Part shown: positions 50,028-57,782 of the stretch, in pieces
Numbering within the stretch: position 1 is the first letter of the stretch
How the letters are laid out: the number at the start of each line of letters is the position of its first letter
Source of the DNA: Leifsonia sp052114085
GTDB taxonomy: Bacteria; Actinomycetota; Actinomycetes; Actinomycetales; Microbacteriaceae
NCBI RefSeq assembly: GCF_052114085.1
Contig: NZ_JBFREB010000001.1
Span: 3,534,001 to 3,598,000, forward strand
DNA length: 64,000 nucleotides
Direction: 5' to 3'
Made by a program: the position numbers and the translations under genes
Notes under the pieces: generated by a model
Databases searched by the model: none
What the model was told of the DNA's origin: nothing
The model's input: only the letters and a program-made list of their open reading frames with translations

Positions 50028-50615
50028 ATGCCGGGCCCCCTGGGCGTTCAAACTATGGACTCGTCGACTCGGTCGCCAGAGGAGAGCATGAGAGCACGGC
50101 TCAAAGACATGAGCGACTGGTGGTCGGTCGCGGGTATAGCAGTGGTAGTTGCGTGCTCAGTGTTCGGAATCGCAGCATTTGCGATACCAGTCTTCCGGGC
50201 CACCTACCTCGGGCTAATAGCTGCGCTTTGCGCCGGGTGCCTCTGGATAATCGTCTTCGTAAGAACGCTTGCCGTCTACGGAACCCGAGCGCTCTTTCCT
50301 CGCAGACGCGGCGGCAGCCTGTCCCGCGAGTTCCGCCGGTACACCAGTCACCTGCAGGGTTGGGGGCTCTTCCGGGCGATAGCCGTTTTTCTCGTTGGGC
50401 TGATCTACTTTGTGGTTTCGGCCATCATCAAAAATCGCGTTCCGCTCTCCCAAAATCCCTGGGGCGGCCTCGCGATCGCGATCTGGACTGCCGGTGTTGC
50501 CGTCGCATGGATATCCGCCTTTCGCGAGCTTGACTTGACCAGCTCGCCCAACGATTCACCGAATCGGACACCCTTCGCGGCCCGGACTACGCTGCCTCGG
50601 GCACGTTCGAAATGA
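50028..50615 (+). CDS. Four-helix membrane protein, candidate immunity protein 2, paralogue of the gene at 49179
   Basis: 195 residues from ATG 50028, six bases after the preceding stop; an in-frame ATG at 50088 with GAGGAG close by is another possible start. The helices are VAGIAVVVACSVFGIAAFAI, YLGLIAALCAGCLWIIVFVR, LFRAIAVFLVGLIYFVVSAI and LAIAIWTAGVAVAWISAFRE. The loop YGTRALFPRRRGGSLSREF matches WGRRSMFPAKRGRSVLERL of the first membrane gene, including the FP-x-(R/K)-RG-x-S core and a helix after it. The tail is Ser/Pro/Arg-rich. Two diverged copies in one locus fit duplicated immunity genes, as seen where RHS tips have been exchanged. Function is inferred from position and family resemblance. 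Confidence 0.65.
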   Translation: MPGPLGVQTMDSSTRSPEESMRARLKDMSDWWSVAGIAVVVACSVFGIAAFAIPVFRATYLGLIAALCAGCLWIIVFVRTLAVYGTRALFPRRRGGSLSREFRRYTSHLQGWGLFRAIAVFLVGLIYFVVSAIIKNRVPLSQNPWGGLAIAIWTAGVAVAWISAFRELDLTSSPNDSPNRTPFAARTTLPRARSK

Positions 50616-51012
50616 GCGGTATGACTGGGGAGGCCAGTACGCGTGCTTTAACTTCGACCTCGATCGGAATGCAACTAAACCGGTCCGATCTACTTGAGTA
50701 CCTGTCAGATCCGTGGTTCCGGCGACGACATGGTTCTGGCAAGTGGTGAGCGGCACTAAGGCAGTTCTAGTCAAACGAGAACGGCTGAGCGCGGGCGCTT
50801 CACCGGCTTTCCAGCTTATCGGCGAGTGGGAGCAGGTGCGCAGCGCACGCGACGCGTGAGGCGAGTTCGCGGTGCCTCGCCTCTTTCCGGCGGTGTCACG
50901 TCATAATTCCTCACGCCTTACGTCTAAGTAAGAGGCGATGCAGACCCTTCCTCGCAGACCACCTGCGGCAACGAAGGGATCCGCTCGCCGTTCGCTGAAC
51001 GTGAGGAGCATC
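50616..51012. other. Gap of 397 bp: degenerate sequence and island edge
   Basis: No gene is supported. The only frames are short, for example a 42-codon one from 50621. The reading GYDWGGQYACFNFDLDRN-like on another frame near 50614-50690 (YDWGGQYACFNFDLDRNATK) looks like part of an RHS tip, but is closed by a stop, so it may be a relic. The right copy of the 47-bp repeat follows at 50815-50861. Beyond it, TAAGTAAGAGG and GTGAGGAGCATC lead into the SGNH gene. Confidence 0.45.
50815..50861 (+). repeat. Right copy of the 47-bp repeat flanking the RHS island
   Basis: Matches 39605-39651 in the same orientation with five differences. It is out of any gene; the upstream codons (ASPAFQ) do not continue the GbsR protein. 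It therefore looks like a remnant of the GbsR gene 3' end left where the block ends, 11,210 bp from the left copy. Confidence 0.75.
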
Positions 51013-51819
51013 ATGAAGACCCGCGCACTCTCCGCCTTGGCCGCGGCCGTCGCGTCCGTCGTGCTGTTGGGAGGCTGTAGCGCGTCCACCGCCCCGCAGA
51101 CGTCGCCGCCTTTCGGCGCGACGGTCCTGGCCGCGCCAACGAAGAAGTATGTGATTGCGACGGTAGGTGATTCTCACGCGTTGCGCTTCGCGCAGGGTAT
51201 GGAGCAGGTCGCCGGCGACGCCTACCAGGTCGTGCGCGCGGCGTACGGCGGGTGCGGACTCATGCGCGAGTCCCGGTACAAACTCTCCAGCTACGGCCTC
51301 TCCGACGAGCACGCTGCGAATCGCGCCTGCGACGACTGGGATTCGGAGTGGCGCCAACTGATCGAGCAGTCCAAACCGGATGCGGTCCTTCTGACGACCT
51401 CGTATTGGGACGTCAACGCCCAGAAGATCGATGACACAGACACCTTCCGGCTGATCACCGACAAGAAGTTCCGAGACCAGTATGCGGCGTCGCTGCAGGA
51501 GGGCATCGACATCCTGTCCGCGCAGGGCGCCCGCGTTTACCTGGACAACTCCCTTCCCTATCTCGGGAATGACATGCCGAGCGCTGAGGCGATGAGCAAG
51601 ACGGTCACCGAGGTCTACCGGAAGGCGAAGGCTGCGGGCAAGAACGTCGGGCTCCTCGACCTGCGGGGGCAGCTCTGCGACGGCAACACGTGCCCGACCA
51701 CCATCGACGGGATCGCCGTGATGGACGAGACATCGCACCCGGCGGGCGAGTCGCTGGCTCGCCAATCCCGCTGGATCCTCAACACGATCTCGGCGGACCT
51801 CGGCGCCGTGCAGCGATGA
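51013..51819 (+). CDS. SGNH-hydrolase lipoprotein (extracellular half of a split OatA-like O-acyltransferase)
   Basis: 268 residues from the ATG at 51013, with GAGGAG at a good distance. Signal plus lipobox: SVVLLGGC with Cys22. The nucleophile motif is TVGDSHALRFAQG (Ser54), the block II/III residues lie in AAYGGCGLMRES and DAVLLTTSYWDVN, and the terminal catalytic pair is in MDETSHPAGE (Asp238, His242). This is the SGNH domain found at the C-terminus of peptidoglycan or polysaccharide O-acetyltransferases such as OatA. Here it is a separate lipoprotein, and its stop overlaps the membrane acyltransferase start by four bases. Together they would move acetyl groups across the membrane onto a wall polymer. 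Confidence 0.85.
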   Translation: MKTRALSALAAAVASVVLLGGCSASTAPQTSPPFGATVLAAPTKKYVIATVGDSHALRFAQGMEQVAGDAYQVVRAAYGGCGLMRESRYKLSSYGLSDEHAANRACDDWDSEWRQLIEQSKPDAVLLTTSYWDVNAQKIDDTDTFRLITDKKFRDQYAASLQEGIDILSAQGARVYLDNSLPYLGNDMPSAEAMSKTVTEVYRKAKAAGKNVGLLDLRGQLCDGNTCPTTIDGIAVMDETSHPAGESLARQSRWILNTISADLGAVQR

Positions 51820-53021
51820 GCGCTTCCCAACTGGCGTCTCGCTCGCGCCGTCGCGCGGGAGCGCCTGTCCCGGTGCAATCCAGCCCTGCGGCGAGGATCG
51901 ATGCTGTCGACGGGCTCCGCGCTCTCGCCGTCGTCGCCGTCGTCGCGTTCCATTTCGGGGCACCGCTGCCCGGAGGGTTCCTCGGCGTCGATCTGTTCTT
52001 CGTGATCTCGGGGTTCGTCATTACTCGGCTGCTGATCCGTCAGCATGCGGCGGGCTCGGGCGTCCGGTACGGGCACTTCCTGGCCCGCAGAATACGGCGG
52101 CTCCTCCCCGTCCTCGTCGTGGTGCTCGCCGTCACGCAACTCTGGCTACTGACTGCTGGCGATGCCATGCAACGCGCCGGAGGCAAGCAGACCGTCGCCG
52201 CGGCTGGGTACGTCTCCAATTGGTACGCCATCTTTGCCACGCAGTCGTACTGGGACATCCACTCCAGTCTCACGCCGCTGAACCACTTGTGGAGCCTGTC
52301 GGTGGAGGAGCAGTTCTATCTGGTGTGGCCGTGGCTTCTGCTGCTCGTGCTCGGCCTCGTGTCACGACGGGTGCGCGTCGCGGTCGTACTGGCGCTCGCC
52401 GCGGTCTCGTACAGCCTGGCGTGCTGGATCGGCATGGCGCATCCCGACCGGGCCTACCTCGGAACCGACACCCGCGCGGGAGCCCTGCTCTTGGGCGCCG
52501 CGCTGGCGCTCTTCCTCGCCGACCGTCCGGCGACCCCGCCGATGTCCTCCCGGGCTCGAAGCACGGTAACGGTGGTGGGGTGGTCGGCCTTGTCCCTCTT
52601 CATCGCTGCTTGTGTCGTCGGCTGGACCGTGGACTCGCCCGCGCTGTATGCCGGCGGGCTCCTCGTCGTCGGGTTGGCGGAGGTCGCTCTGGTCTGGTCG
52701 GTGGTGCATCAGGGGGCACTCGCTCGGTTCTTCGGCTGGCGGCACATCCGAATGGTGGGGCGGGCGTCGTACTCGATCTACTTGTGGCACTGGGTTCTCT
52801 GGGTGGCGCTCGCTTCGATCCCCACGTTCTCCGCGCCGTGGCGGGCGGTACTCGCGATCGTGGGGACGGCGCTGCTCTCCGCGGTCACGTACCGTTTCGT
52901 CGAGCTACCGCTGCAGAAAAGAGCCCCCCGCACGGTCGTCGTCGTCTCCGTCGTCGCTTTGCTCGGGCTGGCCGTCGCTGCGGTTGTGGCCATGCCGCCT
53001 GCGCCCGCTCCGGCCGAGTAG
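51816..53021 (+). CDS. Acyltransferase 3 family membrane protein (membrane half of the split OatA-like pair)
   Basis: 401 residues with ten helices. Family marks: DAVDGLRALAVVAVVAFHFG (catalytic His in AFHFG), GGFLGVDLFFVISGFVITRL, FLARRIRRLLPVL (RRxxR-type arginines), and PLNHLWSLSVEEQFYLVWPW with the conserved W-S-L-x-V-E-E-Q-F. The later motif YSIYLWHWVLW and the ending YRFVELPLQKRAPR are normal for this class. No C-terminal SGNH domain is present because it is encoded in the previous gene. The ATGA overlap indicates coupled translation. Expected to take acetyl groups from acetyl-CoA and hand them to the SGNH lipoprotein. The wall target is unknown. Confidence 0.88.
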   Translation: MSASQLASRSRRRAGAPVPVQSSPAARIDAVDGLRALAVVAVVAFHFGAPLPGGFLGVDLFFVISGFVITRLLIRQHAAGSGVRYGHFLARRIRRLLPVLVVVLAVTQLWLLTAGDAMQRAGGKQTVAAAGYVSNWYAIFATQSYWDIHSSLTPLNHLWSLSVEEQFYLVWPWLLLLVLGLVSRRVRVAVVLALAAVSYSLACWIGMAHPDRAYLGTDTRAGALLLGAALALFLADRPATPPMSSRARSTVTVVGWSALSLFIAACVVGWTVDSPALYAGGLLVVGLAEVALVWSVVHQGALARFFGWRHIRMVGRASYSIYLWHWVLWVALASIPTFSAPWRAVLAIVGTALLSAVTYRFVELPLQKRAPRTVVVVSVVALLGLAVAAVVAMPPAPAPAE

Positions 53022-53091
53022 GTCGGCTGGAGCACGATCGCGACGTTGCGGTGGACGACCTCACGACTCACACATTGTGCAGCCGCAGCCC

Positions 53092-54000
53092 TCAGAACAC
53101 GTACTCCAGCAGATCCAACCCCACCGCGCGCATCCCCTCGATCACGGCCAGCCGTTCCGGCAGGCTCGTGTCGTCGAAGTAGGTCGACACCGCGTACGTG
53201 ACCCCGGCGCGCGGGCCGCGCAGCACGCCCACCTCGCTCCGGACGCCGTCGTCGGTTCCCGTCTTGTTCACGAGCAGGATGCCGTGCTCCGGGTGGCGGT
53301 GGGAGTGCGGGTCGAGCCCGAAGGCGCTCGACACCAGGGAGAAGTCGCTGTTGAGCGACAGCCAGGAGATCACCCGCTCGCTGGTCGCCGGGTTGACGAT
53401 CTCGCCGCGCGCGAGGGCGGAGAACAGCCACGTCAGTTCGTTGGCGCTTCCCACCGAGAGCTGCGGGGCATCGTCGGGCCCGCGGTGGTCGCGCACCAGG
53501 TCGAGCAGCGCGGTGCGGGTGAGGCCGAGGGACTCGGTCCGGGCGCTCACGGCCTCCAGGCCGACGCGGCGCAGGAGGACGTTCGTGGCCAGGTTGTCGC
53601 TGGTGGCGCCGACGAGCGCCGCGAGGTCGGCGACTGGGAGGGACGGAACGTGCAGGTGCTGCCAGATGCCCGACTCACCGGCTATGTCGCGCGGGTCGCG
53701 GTCCAGGTGCGCGAACGGGCTCAGCTCGCCCTGCTGGAGACGTGCAGCGACCTCCACAAGGAGCAGGACCTTGCCGATGCTCGCGGTGGGCATGACGACG
53801 TGGTCGTCGACGGAGAACAGCACGGCTCCGGTCGACAGGTCGGTTGCGCGCGCCGATACCTGCACGCCCGAGACGGCCAGTCGCCCGAGGGCGTCGAAGC
53901 CGCGGCTGAAGTTCTCGGTCGACCCCGGCGAACGATGCCGGCCACGACGGGCGGGCGCCTGCCGCGCCCGACGGGCGGAATCCTGAGCCTGGATCGTCAC
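53092..54000 (-). CDS. Class A beta-lactamase-like serine hydrolase without visible signal peptide
   Basis: 302 residues. The three active-site motifs are present: SIGK (Ser74, Lys77) in VMPTASIGKVLLLVEVAARL, SDN (134-136) in LVGATSDNLATNVLL, and KTG (246-248) in GILLVNKTGTDDGVRSEVGV. A class A omega loop may be represented by the helix around GLEAVSARTESLGLTRTALL, but the Glu166 position is not clear. The N-terminus (MTIQAQDSARRARQAPARRG) is basic and has neither a signal peptide nor a membrane anchor, so export is uncertain. The real function could be a peptidase rather than antibiotic hydrolysis. Convergent with the acyltransferase gene; upstream is the M13 peptidase. Confidence 0.82.
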   Translation of the reverse strand: MTIQAQDSARRARQAPARRGRHRSPGSTENFSRGFDALGRLAVSGVQVSARATDLSTGAVLFSVDDHVVMPTASIGKVLLLVEVAARLQQGELSPFAHLDRDPRDIAGESGIWQHLHVPSLPVADLAALVGATSDNLATNVLLRRVGLEAVSARTESLGLTRTALLDLVRDHRGPDDAPQLSVGSANELTWLFSALARGEIVNPATSERVISWLSLNSDFSLVSSAFGLDPHSHRHPEHGILLVNKTGTDDGVRSEVGVLRGPRAGVTYAVSTYFDDTSLPERLAVIEGMRAVGLDLLEYVF

Positions 54001-54159
54001 GGTGTCGCTGGTCTTTCTTCCGAGTCGGTTCTACCGGAATCGCGGCGCCCGTCCCCGGCACCGCAGCCGCCGCTGCGGGGGTGACCGCAGGACGACAGAG
54101 ACGATGCTACCCCGTGATCGGGGGACACGCTCGGCGGATGCCGGAGACGGGCGACGCGA

Positions 54160-56136
54160 TCACCAGATGGTGACGCGCTCCGCCGGCGCGAGCCACAGCC
54201 CGTCGCCCTCGGCGACCCCGAACGTCTCGTAGAAGGCGTCGATGTTGCGGACGATCTGGTTGCAGCGGAACTCGTTCGGCGAGTGCGGGTCGATCGCGAG
54301 AAGACGGATGACCTCCTCGTCGCGTCCCTTCTGCTGCCAGGCCTGCGCCCAGGAGAGGAAGAACCGCTCAGCACCGCTGAGGCCGTCGATCACCGGCGGC
54401 TCGTCGCCGCCCAGGGACAGCAGGTACGCCTTCCACGCGATGCCCAGGCCGCCCAGGTCGCCGATGTTCTCGCCGATGGTGAGCGCGCCGTTCACGTGGT
54501 GCTCCGGCACCTGGGCCGGCGCGAGCGCGTCGTACTGCTCGATGAGGCTGGCGGTGAGCTTCTCGAAGGCGGCGCGGTCGGCCTCCGTCCACCAGTCCTC
54601 CAGGCGACCGTCGCCGTCGAACTTCGAGCCCTGGTCGTCGAAGCCGTGCCCGATCTCGTGACCGATGACCGCGCCGATCGCGCCGTAGTTCGCCGCCGCA
54701 TCCCTGTCGGCGTCGAAGAACGGGAACTGCAGGATGGCCGCCGGGAACACGATCTCGTTGAAGCCGGGGTTGTAGTAGGCGTTGATTGTCTGCGGCGTCA
54801 TGAACCACTCGTCGCGGTCGATCGGCTTGCCGATCTTGCCGAGCTCGCGGTTGAACTCGAACAGCGCAGCGGCGCGGACGTTGCCGACCAGATCGGTCGG
54901 GTCGATCTCGAGGCGGGAGTAGTCGCGCCACTTCGCCGGGAAGCCGATCTTCGGCGTGAACTTCTCCAGCTTGTCGATGGCGCGCTCGCGGGTCTTCTCG
55001 CCCATCCAGTCGAGGGTGCGGATGCTCTGGCGGTACGCCTCGATCAGGTTGTCGACCAGAGCATCCATCTGCTCCTTGGCGGCAGGCGGGAAGTGCTTCT
55101 CGACGTAGATGCGGCCGACAGCCTCGCCCATGGCGCCCTCGACGAGGGAGACGCCGCGCTTCCAGCGTGCGCGCATCTGCGGGGTTCCGGTGAGCGTGCG
55201 GCCGTAGAAGTCGAAGTTCGCATCCACGAAATCGCCGGAGAGGTAGGGCGCGGCGCCGTGGACGACCTGCCACGCCAGCCAGTCGCGCCACGACTCCAGG
55301 CGGTCCTCTGTGAGCAACCCGGCGAGGCCGGCGCTGAACGACGGCTGCCGCAGCACGATCTCGGACAGCGCGTCCTGCGGGGCGCCGAGGGCCTGAGCCC
55401 ACACGTCCAGGTCGGCGGCCGGCCCAGAGGTGGCTCCACCGTCGAAGACGGCCTTCGCGTCCGCCCAGCTGTACAGGTTGTAGGTCTTCTCCGAGTCGCG
55501 CGACGCCACATTGTCCCAGTGCTGAGCCGCGATGGCGGTCTCCAGGTCGAAGACGCGTTGCGCGCGTGCCGCCGCGTCGTCGAGGCCGGCGAGTTCGAGC
55601 ATCCGCTGGATGTGCGCGACGAAAGCCTCGCGGACCGGGGCGAACCGCTCCTCGCGGAAGTACGACTCGTCGGGCAGCGAGATCCCGGCCTGCTCGAGGA
55701 AGACGAGGTAGCGCTCCGGGTCGCCCGGGTCGTTGTCCACGAACAGCTGGTAGAAGCCGCCGAGACCCCGGCGCTCCAGCTTGCCGACGGTCTCCAGGAG
55801 GCTCGGGATGCTGTCCACGCCCGACGCGAACGTCAGCTCGTCGCGGATCGCCTCCACGCCGAGGGCGTCGACCCGCTCCTCGTCCAGGAAGCTGGTGAAG
55901 AGGTCGCCGAACTTGCGCTCCTCGGTGCCTTCGTCGGCGTGCTGCGCCCGCTCGACGATCTCGTGCACCGCCGCCTCCGACTCCTCGGCGAGGATCATGA
56001 ACGACCCCCAGCGGGCCTTGTCGGCGGGGATCTCGGTGCGGTCGAGCCACTTGCCGTTCACGTGGCGGAACAGGTCGTCCTGGGGGCGGGTGGCGGGGTC
56101 GAGTTCGTCGGTTCGGATACCGGAGTCGAGCGTCAT
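54160..56136 (-). CDS. M13-family metallopeptidase (neprilysin/PepO-like)
   Basis: 658 residues, no signal peptide, as in other cytosolic actinobacterial M13 enzymes. Zinc site: AVIGHEIGHGFDDQGSKFDG with His493, Glu494 and His497, followed by the third ligand motif ALTIGENIGDLGGLGIAWKA. The substrate-binding NAYYNPGFNEIVFPAAILQF (family N-A-Y-Y) and the standard C-terminal end FYETFGVAEGDGLWLAPAER, then VTIW, are intact. The N-terminal half is helical. It should cut peptides on the N-terminal side of hydrophobic residues. The next gene on the strand is the beta-lactamase-like gene, 159 bp downstream, probably separate. Complete and apparently functional. Confidence 0.95.
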   Translation of the reverse strand: MTLDSGIRTDELDPATRPQDDLFRHVNGKWLDRTEIPADKARWGSFMILAEESEAAVHEIVERAQHADEGTEERKFGDLFTSFLDEERVDALGVEAIRDELTFASGVDSIPSLLETVGKLERRGLGGFYQLFVDNDPGDPERYLVFLEQAGISLPDESYFREERFAPVREAFVAHIQRMLELAGLDDAAARAQRVFDLETAIAAQHWDNVASRDSEKTYNLYSWADAKAVFDGGATSGPAADLDVWAQALGAPQDALSEIVLRQPSFSAGLAGLLTEDRLESWRDWLAWQVVHGAAPYLSGDFVDANFDFYGRTLTGTPQMRARWKRGVSLVEGAMGEAVGRIYVEKHFPPAAKEQMDALVDNLIEAYRQSIRTLDWMGEKTRERAIDKLEKFTPKIGFPAKWRDYSRLEIDPTDLVGNVRAAALFEFNRELGKIGKPIDRDEWFMTPQTINAYYNPGFNEIVFPAAILQFPFFDADRDAAANYGAIGAVIGHEIGHGFDDQGSKFDGDGRLEDWWTEADRAAFEKLTASLIEQYDALAPAQVPEHHVNGALTIGENIGDLGGLGIAWKAYLLSLGGDEPPVIDGLSGAERFFLSWAQAWQQKGRDEEVIRLLAIDPHSPNEFRCNQIVRNIDAFYETFGVAEGDGLWLAPAERVTIW

Positions 56137-56152
56137 GCGCCCAGCCTACGGG

Positions 56153-56554
56153 TCAGGCCGTGGCGCGGGCCAGCGACGCGAGCCGCGCGTACGACAGGGC
56201 GAAGAGGAGGGCGAGGGCGAGCTCGGCGAGGATGGACACGGTGCCGGAGGGGCTGCCGTATCCGGCGAACGAGAACCCGACGTTGACCACCGCGAGGAGG
56301 CCGTACACTGCGGCCAGGACCCCGCTGAGCAACGGTCGGTTCGTCATGCGCCACCAGGGTCGTGCCGCGCGGACAGGCTCCCCGGGACCGCGGAAGAGGC
56401 GGCTCACCAGGTACCACGCGATCACCTGCAGAATCGTGAGGACGATGGAGCCGGCTTCCGAATGCAGGGCGTCGAACAGCAGCGTCAGCAGGGCGCTGAC
56501 GGCGACGAGCACGGCGATGACGGCGGCTTTCCGGCCGGCGGTGGTGAAACGCAT
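56153..56554 (-). CDS. Small four-helix membrane protein, unknown function
   Basis: 133 residues with four hydrophobic helices (GRKAAVIAVLVAVSALLTLL, SIVLTILQVIAWYLVSRLFR, LLSGVLAAVYGLLAVVNVGF and TVSILAELALALLFALSYAR) and a middle loop of basic and Trp residues (RAARPWWRMTNRP). It starts 17 bp upstream of the M13 peptidase on the same strand and may be co-transcribed with it. No family name suggests itself. The ribosome site is AGGAT a few bases before the ATG. Confidence 0.7.
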   Translation of the reverse strand: MRFTTAGRKAAVIAVLVAVSALLTLLFDALHSEAGSIVLTILQVIAWYLVSRLFRGPGEPVRAARPWWRMTNRPLLSGVLAAVYGLLAVVNVGFSFAGYGSPSGTVSILAELALALLFALSYARLASLARATA

Positions 56555-56675
56555 CCTGGATCCTTCTGATACTCAGGTTTCAGTGTGTCAGCGTCGTCGG
56601 CCTCGTGCCGAAGGCTCGCCGTGTGGCCCGGACGGGGTCGAGAGAGGGCACAGCCGCAGTTCGTAAGCTGGCGCA

Positions 56676-57779
56676 GTGACCATCGCGCCTTCGCAGCATC
56701 AACCCGCCGAGCAGTACGGCGGCCGGGACGCGGCCGCCCGAGGGCTGCCGAAGGCCGGTTGGTATGTCGACCCCCAGGATGCGCGTTCGCTCCGCTGGTG
56801 GAGCGGGGCCGGATGGACGGCCTACACGTACCCGCTCGCTGCGGTCGCGGGGGTGCACTCTGCCCATCGTCGTCCTCCCCACAAGTGGATCGGACGGTTC
56901 GGCGGCTGGATCATCGCCGGCGCCAGCGCCTTCATCTGGATCTGGCTGATCGGCTTCAGCCTGCTGCTGTCCGCCATCTCGCCGAACGCGGGCGACGACG
57001 GACCCGCGGTGCTCTCGCCGTACCTTCTCGTGACGGGCGCCGCGACCGTGGCCGCGGCCATCCTGTACACGATGGCCTACCGGTTGCGGCCGGAGGACGG
57101 GCTGACCGCCTCCCGGCTGGTGATCATCGCGGGCGTCGGCGGGCTCGCGGCAACGCTGGTCGCCGCGCCGGTGAACAGTCTCATCGACGTGCTGGGCGGG
57201 GGGACGGCGTCGCATCCGAGCGGGCTCGCCCTGGTGCTGGCGGGCGTCGTGGAGGAGCTTCTCAAGGTATCCGCCGCGGTGATCCTCGCACTGAAGCTGC
57301 CGGTGAAGAATGCGCGGATCGGTCTCTTCGTGGGCGGCGCCGTCGGTCTCGGGTTCAGTGTCATCGAGAACCTCAGCTACCTGCAGGAGGCGTTCGCGCG
57401 CGGACAGGAGACGGGATCCGGTTTCGGAGTGTTCGTCGCTACGGCAGTGGGGCGCGAGCTGACCGGTCCGTTCCTGCACCCGGTGTTCTCGGCGCTGCTC
57501 GGCGCGGCGGTCTTCGCCGCGGCGCGTGGCGGACGGTTCCGCCTGTCGGTGAGGGTCGTGCTCGCGTACCTGGGCGTCGCCGCTGCTCACGGATTGTTCA
57601 ACGGCGCGACGTGGCTCGCGCAGAACCTCCCCTGGTCGCCGGCTGCAGCCGGTGGTGCGCTTCTCCTCTTCGAGCTGGTCTTCGTCCTGAGCACTGGGCT
57701 GGCCTGGCTGCTGATCGTGCGCCGCATCCGTCGACAGGACGCCGAACGGATGGCGGCGTCGGCCTGGGGGTACGCGTAG
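56676..57779 (+). CDS. PrsW-family intramembrane protease with DUF2510 domain
   Basis: 367 residues from a GTG. An N-terminal DUF2510 module (AGWYVDPQDARSLRWWSGAG, then WTAYTYP) is followed by eight or so helices with PrsW signatures: VVEELLKVSAAVILALKLPV (E193-E194), VGLGFSVIENLSYLQEAFAR (second conserved Glu) and GPFLHPVFSALLGAAVFAAA (His), with HGLFNGATWLA near the end. PrsW proteases cut membrane proteins such as anti-sigma factors. No sigma/anti-sigma pair is near. The DUF2510 domain is thought to bind or locate proteins in the actinobacterial envelope. Its stop is three bases from the convergent MprF stop. Confidence 0.85.
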   Translation: MTIAPSQHQPAEQYGGRDAAARGLPKAGWYVDPQDARSLRWWSGAGWTAYTYPLAAVAGVHSAHRRPPHKWIGRFGGWIIAGASAFIWIWLIGFSLLLSAISPNAGDDGPAVLSPYLLVTGAATVAAAILYTMAYRLRPEDGLTASRLVIIAGVGGLAATLVAAPVNSLIDVLGGGTASHPSGLALVLAGVVEELLKVSAAVILALKLPVKNARIGLFVGGAVGLGFSVIENLSYLQEAFARGQETGSGFGVFVATAVGRELTGPFLHPVFSALLGAAVFAAARGGRFRLSVRVVLAYLGVAAAHGLFNGATWLAQNLPWSPAAAGGALLLFELVFVLSTGLAWLLIVRRIRRQDAERMAASAWGYA

Positions 57780-57782
57780 GAG

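Noticed and set aside
50621..50749. 42-codon plus-strand ORF after the second membrane gene
   Set aside because: No ribosome site, no family, and other frames in the same stretch look like decayed coding sequence.
39650..50861. Integrase, transposase or terminal inverted repeats of a transposon in the RHS block
   Set aside because: Looked for recombinase motifs and inverted ends and found none; only the 47-bp direct repeat is supported.
54283..56286. 667-codon plus-strand frame over the M13 peptidase
   Set aside because: Antisense of a gene with intact HExxH and family C-terminus.
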